From Chloroflexota bacterium (GTDB taxonomy: Bacteria > Chloroflexota > Dehalococcoidia > SAR202 > UBA11138): DNA of 8,477 nucleotides. The stretch covers positions 1 through 8,477 of the forward strand of contig JADFQF010000044.1 in NCBI GenBank assembly GCA_022561955.1, read 5' to 3'. Within the stretch, counting starts at the first letter, position 1. The number at the start of each line of letters is the position of its first letter. The translations under genes were made by a program, and so were the position numbers. Positions 5,977 to 8,477 of the stretch are shown one piece after another. The notes under the pieces were generated by a model that saw nothing but the letters and a program-made list of their open reading frames with translations, was not told the origin of the DNA and ran no database searches.

Positions 5977-6347
5977 GTCCCGTTCTCCTCACGGCGCCTG
6001 CTGCGTATGTATCGGGCGAAGTCTCGCACCGAATCCCACTCTTCATCGGTAAGGTCGTTGACCTCGTTGAGCCTCGCCAGCTGACTTTCGTCCAGTGGGT
6101 TGTCGTACTCCTCGGACGTGATGTATCCGGCGGCCAGGGCGAGCCTGCCGTAGGGCAGGCCGAGGACTGATGAGATGGCCTTCAGAGTGCTCACCGTCGG
6201 CCTCACACGTCCGCCTTCCAGATGGCCGACGTAGCCCTCGCTCATGCCCAGGGCGCTCGAAAGCCGCCGCTGGGGCATTCGCCTGCTCGAGCGGGCCTGC
6301 CTGACCATGCCGGCAAGCTCCGAGAACGGCCTCTGACTGCTACTCAC
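5973..6347 (-). CDS. XRE-family HTH transcriptional regulator
   Basis: The protein has 124 residues from GTG 6347, with GAGAGGAG just upstream. Residues ~8-66 form an XRE/Cro-CI type HTH: LAGMVRQARSSRRMPQRRLS, then ALGMSEGYVGHLEGGRVRPT (recognition helix about 36-43), then TLKAISSVLGLPYGRLALAAG. The C-terminal part (~95-119, LTDEEWDSVRDFARYIRSRRR) is a charged helix of the kind seen at the end of many XRE regulators and may serve dimerisation. A likely partner is the convergent ImmA-like protein, since ImmA-type peptidases act on XRE repressors; that pairing usually occurs in tandem in mobile elements, so the tail-to-tail layout is unusual. Its target could be the strong promoter at 6563-6591 or its own. 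The upstream region is occupied by the MITE-like element. Confidence 0.87.
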   Translation of the reverse strand: MSSSQRPFSELAGMVRQARSSRRMPQRRLSSALGMSEGYVGHLEGGRVRPTVSTLKAISSVLGLPYGRLALAAGYITSEEYDNPLDESQLARLNEVNDLTDEEWDSVRDFARYIRSRRREENGT

Positions 6348-6408
6348 GTGCTCCTCTCGGGCTGAATTGTTCCCTTAAGAAACTATCTCAAAATCGTCAT
6401 GGGGGAGT

Positions 6409-6432
6409 CCAGAGGGGGCTATCCTCCTCTGG
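6409..6432. other. hairpin 1 inside the MITE-like element
   Basis: CCAGAGGGGG (6409-6418) pairs with CCTCCTCTGG (6423-6432) in a 10-bp stem with one G-U pair and a CTAT loop. Confidence 0.6.
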
Positions 6433-6439
6433 CAGAGGT

Positions 6440-6460
6440 CCTGGGGGATGTGCCCCCAGG
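6440..6460. other. hairpin 2 inside the MITE-like element
   Basis: CCTGGGGG (6440-6447) and CCCCCAGG (6453-6460) form a perfect 8-bp GC-rich stem around the loop ATGTG. No U-tract follows on either side, so it is not a standard terminator, although it could slow transcription. Confidence 0.65.
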
Positions 6461-6475
6461 AACAAAAACCCCAGA

Positions 6476-6490
6476 GGGCGGGTGGGCGGG
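6476..6490 (+). other. G-quadruplex motif (four GGG runs, single-base loops)
   Basis: GGGCGGGTGGGCGGG on the plus strand gives four G-triplets separated by single bases C, T and C. This loop pattern is known to fold into very stable parallel quadruplexes. It lies near the right end of the MITE-like element, about 70 bases before the consensus promoter. Confidence 0.6.
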
Positions 6491-6562
6491 AACAAGGCGT
6501 CCTCCTTTTTGAGATAGTTACTAAGTCGTACTGGGATACGGATCATGACATGAATGATGATA

Positions 6563-6591
6563 TTGACACATATGTTCTACGACCGTATAAT
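6563..6591 (+). promoter_or_regulatory. exact consensus sigma70-type promoter
   Basis: TTGACA (6563-6568), a 17-base spacer and TATAAT (6586-6591) match the consensus at all 12 positions with ideal spacing. The spacer starts inside a palindrome ACATATGT (6568-6575). Transcription would begin near 6598 and run into the zinc-ribbon and nucleotidyltransferase genes. So strong a promoter usually implies control by a repressor; the nearby XRE protein is a candidate. Confidence 0.75.
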
Positions 6592-6660
6592 TTAATTCGT
6601 CAAGGTAGTCGGCTTCGCACCCGTATATACGATCTCCATGAACCGTGAAAAACCCAATGC

Positions 6661-6679
6661 TGACGATCCTTGTTCGTCA
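6661..6679 (+). other. small hairpin in the 5' leader of the zinc-ribbon gene
   Basis: TGACGA (6661-6666) and TCGTCA (6674-6679) form a perfect 6-bp stem with a 7-base loop within the ~128-base leader. The same leader holds the palindrome CGTATATACG (6622-6631). Neither belongs to a riboswitch class I recognise; the leader is otherwise AT-rich and unremarkable. Confidence 0.3.
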
Positions 6680-6725
6680 AAAGCTTATATCAGATCATTG
6701 ATTAAAGTCCAGGAGCCAAACGAAA

Positions 6726-7061
6726 TTGATACTATTCAAAGCCTGTCCGAGGTGCGGCGGGGACGTGGAAACGACGTATGGCGACGACGTCCACTGCGTC
6801 CAGTGCGGCAACCGGCCTCCCGTGGTCTTCCCCGGCCCCCGCATCCTTTCAGAGAGCGCGAGGCCCAAAGGGAACTTGGCCGATGGCGACGTCGACGAGC
6901 ACTCCGGGATAATCTGCCCAAGCTGCGGGACCGTTAGCGTCGTTGAGCTGCAGAAGCTGCGCCCCGATGACCATACCTGCTACCGGTGCCGACGCTGCGG
7001 ACACATCTTCAGCCCGACTCGTGACGGGTCCGGCGAGTGGTCCAGCACCGCCCTGATATGA
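6726..7061 (+). CDS. double zinc-ribbon protein upstream of a nucleotidyltransferase
   Basis: This encodes 111 residues from TTG 6726, with AGGAG 10 bases upstream; no ATG fits better. Two zinc ribbons are visible. The first has CPRCGG (Cys7, Cys10) and CVQCG (Cys24, Cys27). After a Pro-rich, polar linker (~31-60) the second has CPSCG (Cys64, Cys67) and CYRCRRCG (Cys88 and Cys91, with Cys85 spare), ending in HIFSPT. Such ribbons bind nucleic acid or protein partners; nothing enzymatic is present. Its stop overlaps the next start by ATGA, so the two proteins are probably made together and may work together. The product is cytoplasmic, with no signal or membrane segment. I do not recognise a named family for the full-length protein. 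Confidence 0.75.
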   Translation: MILFKACPRCGGDVETTYGDDVHCVQCGNRPPVVFPGPRILSESARPKGNLADGDVDEHSGIICPSCGTVSVVELQKLRPDDHTCYRCRRCGHIFSPTRDGSGEWSSTALI

Positions 7062-7891
7062 CCGACGAGGTCTTGGGCCTCTCTGGTAAGCTAGGCCTCG
7101 TTATGAGCAAGTTGCCTCCGGATATTGAGCGTCTTCTCCTCGTCATCGTGGAGGAGCTGAGCGGCGATGAGACCGTCGGGGTGTGCCTCGCCGGCAGCTA
7201 CGCCAGGGGAGATGCCGCGACCCACAGTGACGTCGATCTGCTGAGGTTCATGCGCTCGGCGCCAAAGACGAGCGCCGAGGAGTACGGCCTGCAGATTCGC
7301 GGCGGCCACCTGGTCAGCATCACCCAGACGACGATCGAGCAGAAGATGGACGAGCTGTCGAGGCCGGAGCTTGCGATCTACGCCGTGCCCGGATTACGCC
7401 AGATGAGCGTCCTCCTCGACGCGACCGGCGCTATCGCGGACCTGAAAGCAGAGGCCGCGCGTTTCCAGTGGGCCTCGCTGCAAGGGGATGCCGACGAGTA
7501 CGCCAGCTTCTCGCTGATGGGCTACGCCGAGGAGGTTCACAAGGTGCTCTCGGGCCTGTCACGCGGCGATGAGTCGACGGTGCAGCACGGCAACCTGGGG
7601 TTGAATCTGGGACTGGCGAAGGCGCTGGTCGTGCGACGCGGCGTGCTGATAGAGAGCGAGAACACGTTCTTCAGGCAGGCCCAGGACACCGCAGGCCGAG
7701 ACTCGGAATGGACCAGGTGGTTCCGGCTGTCGTCGGGCTTCGAAGCCGGCCCTACCGACGAGCCTTCGTTCAGGACGCAGGGCCTTGCAGGGCTGCGCCT
7801 CTACGTCGAGACCGCCAGGCTGCTCCGGCCCGTCATCCGCCCGGAGCACCGCGAGGTCATCGACAACGCGCTGGCGGAGATTGGGGGATGA
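7058..7891 (+). CDS. nucleotidyltransferase-domain protein (Pol-beta superfamily)
   Basis: This encodes 277 residues from ATG 7058, which overlaps the upstream TGA as ATGA. An in-frame GTG at 7037 and an ATG at 7103 are alternatives, but coupling favours 7058. The active-site signature of Pol-beta-type nucleotidyltransferases is clear: GSYARGDAATHSDVDLL (46-62), with Gly-Ser and the metal ligands Asp58 and Asp60. The third carboxylate normally lies on a later strand; the likely strand here, GGHLVSITQTT (82-92), has Ser or Thr rather than Asp/Glu, so activity is uncertain. The rest (~95-275) is mainly helical (e.g. YAEEVHKVLSGL 156-167), as in antibiotic nucleotidyltransferases such as the kanamycin enzymes. 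It might transfer NMP to a small molecule, or act as the MNT part of a toxin-antitoxin or defence pair; the sequence does not decide this. Confidence 0.82.
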   Translation: MTDEVLGLSGKLGLVMSKLPPDIERLLLVIVEELSGDETVGVCLAGSYARGDAATHSDVDLLRFMRSAPKTSAEEYGLQIRGGHLVSITQTTIEQKMDELSRPELAIYAVPGLRQMSVLLDATGAIADLKAEAARFQWASLQGDADEYASFSLMGYAEEVHKVLSGLSRGDESTVQHGNLGLNLGLAKALVVRRGVLIESENTFFRQAQDTAGRDSEWTRWFRLSSGFEAGPTDEPSFRTQGLAGLRLYVETARLLRPVIRPEHREVIDNALAEIGG

Positions 7892-7968
7892 GAGACGAAT
7901 CAGAATTACTTGACTTCGCAATTACTGCATGGCATGTTTGAACGCTCGATTTCCTAATAATGGCCATG

Positions 7969-7977
7969 TGATAAGAT
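7969..7977 (+). promoter_or_regulatory. possible extended -10 for a leaderless transcript
   Basis: TG-A-TAAGAT (7969-7977) resembles an extended -10 (TGnTATAAT, four of six core bases) and ends 6 bases before ATG 7984. No Shine-Dalgarno is visible before that ATG, and the -35 position is poor. If real, the mRNA would start at or next to the start codon. The preceding 7892-7968 holds nothing else I can support. Confidence 0.3.
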
Positions 7978-7983
7978 TATAAG

Positions 7984-8477
7984 ATGTTGAACGAAGGGCC
8001 TAAAGGTGATCCCGACGGCCGGCGTCTAGCGCGGCAACGCGCCCTTCTATTGTCCGAGGCGTCTAAAGTGTGTAAGTTGTTAGAAATACTACTTACACGG
8101 GCTGGCGTTGACTCCGCCGTATGTTCTTCTCTCAGCAAGACCCTCGCGGGGCATGAACAGTCACAGTTGCAGAAATCTTATGGGCGTGTGGAGCCTCGAA
8201 AGAGATTCAAGGGCCATGCTTCGCAACCATTGTTGGACTCTCGAAAAGTAAATGGTCTCTATGTAGATGAGTGCGGGATATCAAGAGCGGAACCGAAAGC
8301 CCCTGGGACCATGTTCTTTTCTCTTGGGGCGATATCAATGAGCCCGGAAAACGCCGAATCATATATTACTGAATCAAATTCTGTAAAAATGGATTTCTTT
8401 GGACACACTGATCTGACTTTTCACGAGCCCTCTATCAGACATCACGACGGTCCATATTATTTCAACGGTGATGAAGG
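7984..8477 (+). CDS. DUF3800-like protein, N-terminal part (cut by window edge)
   Basis: From ATG 7984 the frame is open for 164 codons to the window end; TAA at 7972-7974 closes it upstream. Residues ~93-164 match DUF3800 proteins: the strand LYVDECGIS (93-101, usually Y-x-DESG), FFSLGAISM (112-120), KMDFFGHTDLTFHEPSIR (137-154) and HHDGPYYF. DUF3800 proteins are predicted to have an RNase H-like fold, with the first Asp as a metal ligand (here Asp96), and often occur in phage and defence regions; their reaction is not established. Residues 1-90 are an extra helical, basic region (LARQRALLLSEASKVCKLLE...) that I do not recognise, since most family members start close to the DESG strand. GTG codons at 8068 and 8188 are possible later starts. 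Codon use is more AT-rich than in the neighbours (TTA, AGA, GTA), hinting at transfer. Confidence 0.7.
   Translation, partial: MLNEGPKGDPDGRRLARQRALLLSEASKVCKLLEILLTRAGVDSAVCSSLSKTLAGHEQSQLQKSYGRVEPRKRFKGHASQPLLDSRKVNGLYVDECGISRAEPKAPGTMFFSLGAISMSPENAESYITESNSVKMDFFGHTDLTFHEPSIRHHDGPYYFNGDE

Larger units (their letters stand above)
6381..6519. mobile_element. MITE-like element with 13-bp perfect terminal inverted repeats
   Basis: AACTATCTCAAAA (6381-6393) is matched exactly by its complement TTTTGAGATAGTT (6507-6519). Allowing one mismatch, the match extends outward by two further bases (GA flanks). The 139-bp interior has no coding capacity and is very G/C-rich, with two strong hairpins and a G-quadruplex motif. 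TAAG occurs on both flanks (6376-6379, 6522-6525) but at unequal distance, so a target duplication is not certain. It lies in the divergent gap between the XRE and zinc-ribbon genes. The layout is typical of non-autonomous miniature transposons; no transposase is present here. Confidence 0.65.

Noticed and set aside
6363..6391. Promoter for the XRE gene using TTGAGA from the left end of the MITE-like element
   Set aside because: TTGAGA is a fair -35, but no acceptable -10 lies 16-18 bases downstream (the best is AATTCA).
6376..6525. TAAG on both sides of the MITE-like element as a target-site duplication
   Set aside because: The copies lie at different distances from the repeat ends, and left-hand CTTAAG is itself a palindrome, so the match may be chance.
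6448..6648. 66-residue plus-strand frame across the MITE-like element and promoter
   Set aside because: It begins in a hairpin loop, spans the inverted repeat and the consensus promoter, and has no ribosome site or recognisable motif.
6638..6937. 99-residue plus-strand frame starting at ATG 6638
   Set aside because: Its second half is an Arg-rich shadow of the zinc-ribbon frame, there is no Shine-Dalgarno, and the zinc-ribbon frame carries the conserved Cys motifs.
7559..7921. 120-residue minus-strand frame opposite the nucleotidyltransferase
   Set aside because: It is antisense to a well-supported gene, with composition typical of a GC-rich shadow frame.
1..8477. CRISPR arrays, tRNA or rRNA genes
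   Set aside because: No regularly spaced direct repeats, cloverleaf-like stretches or rRNA-like conserved segments were found on reading the window.

Overview
The window looks like chromosomal DNA of a Chloroflexota bacterium, most likely the Dehalococcoidia/SAR202 side of the phylum. This is inferred from gene style, not from any marker gene. The clues are a secreted protein with TPTPSPTNTP-type linkers, a Chloroflexota-style beta domain and a C-terminal GGC-helix-Arg tail; an HpaI-type aldolase; a DUF2089/SHOCT-like/DUF4097 operon; and a fairly high GC content broken by short AT-rich regulatory gaps.

Left part (1-2860). The 5' end of an HpcH/HpaI-family aldolase gene runs leftward out of the window from a strong promoter (TTGACA-16-TAAAAT). 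Facing rightward is a gene for a ~744-residue exported surface protein. It has two tandem copies of an Ig-like plus BACON-like unit, a Thr/Pro linker, one more beta domain, a second linker and a C-terminal membrane anchor. A 13-codon ORF with an excellent Shine-Dalgarno sequence sits in its leader.

Middle part (2865-5412). A five-gene leftward operon runs from a good sigma70-type promoter at 5313-5341: a 76-residue helical protein, a cysteine-free DUF2089-type HTH regulator, a two-segment membrane protein coupled to it by an ATGA overlap, a SHOCT-like plus DUF4097 beta-solenoid protein, and a second SHOCT-like protein. Three of the five carry the same short helical module. Family knowledge (YvlB of Bacillus, LiaX of Enterococcus) suggests envelope-stress sensing. 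The -10/-35 spacer holds one copy of an 18-bp box, ATATCSGATAAGTTMATT, and a second copy lies 79 bp upstream. It is a candidate operator, possibly autoregulatory.

Right part (5470-8477). This stretch looks accessory. An ImmA/IrrE-type protein with HAVGH in place of HEXXH faces an XRE repressor-like gene, and the two stop codons share a CTAG. Upstream of the XRE gene is a 139-bp MITE-like element with 13-bp perfect terminal inverted repeats, two strong hairpins and a textbook G-quadruplex motif. Beyond it an exact consensus promoter (TTGACA-17-TATAAT) drives a double zinc-ribbon protein that is ATGA-coupled to a nucleotidyltransferase. The last gene, cut by the right edge, is a DUF3800-like protein with an unusual N-terminal extension, lower GC and possibly a leaderless transcript. 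XRE, ImmA, nucleotidyltransferase and DUF3800 families all recur in mobile and defence regions, so a defence or mobile-element role is plausible but not shown here.
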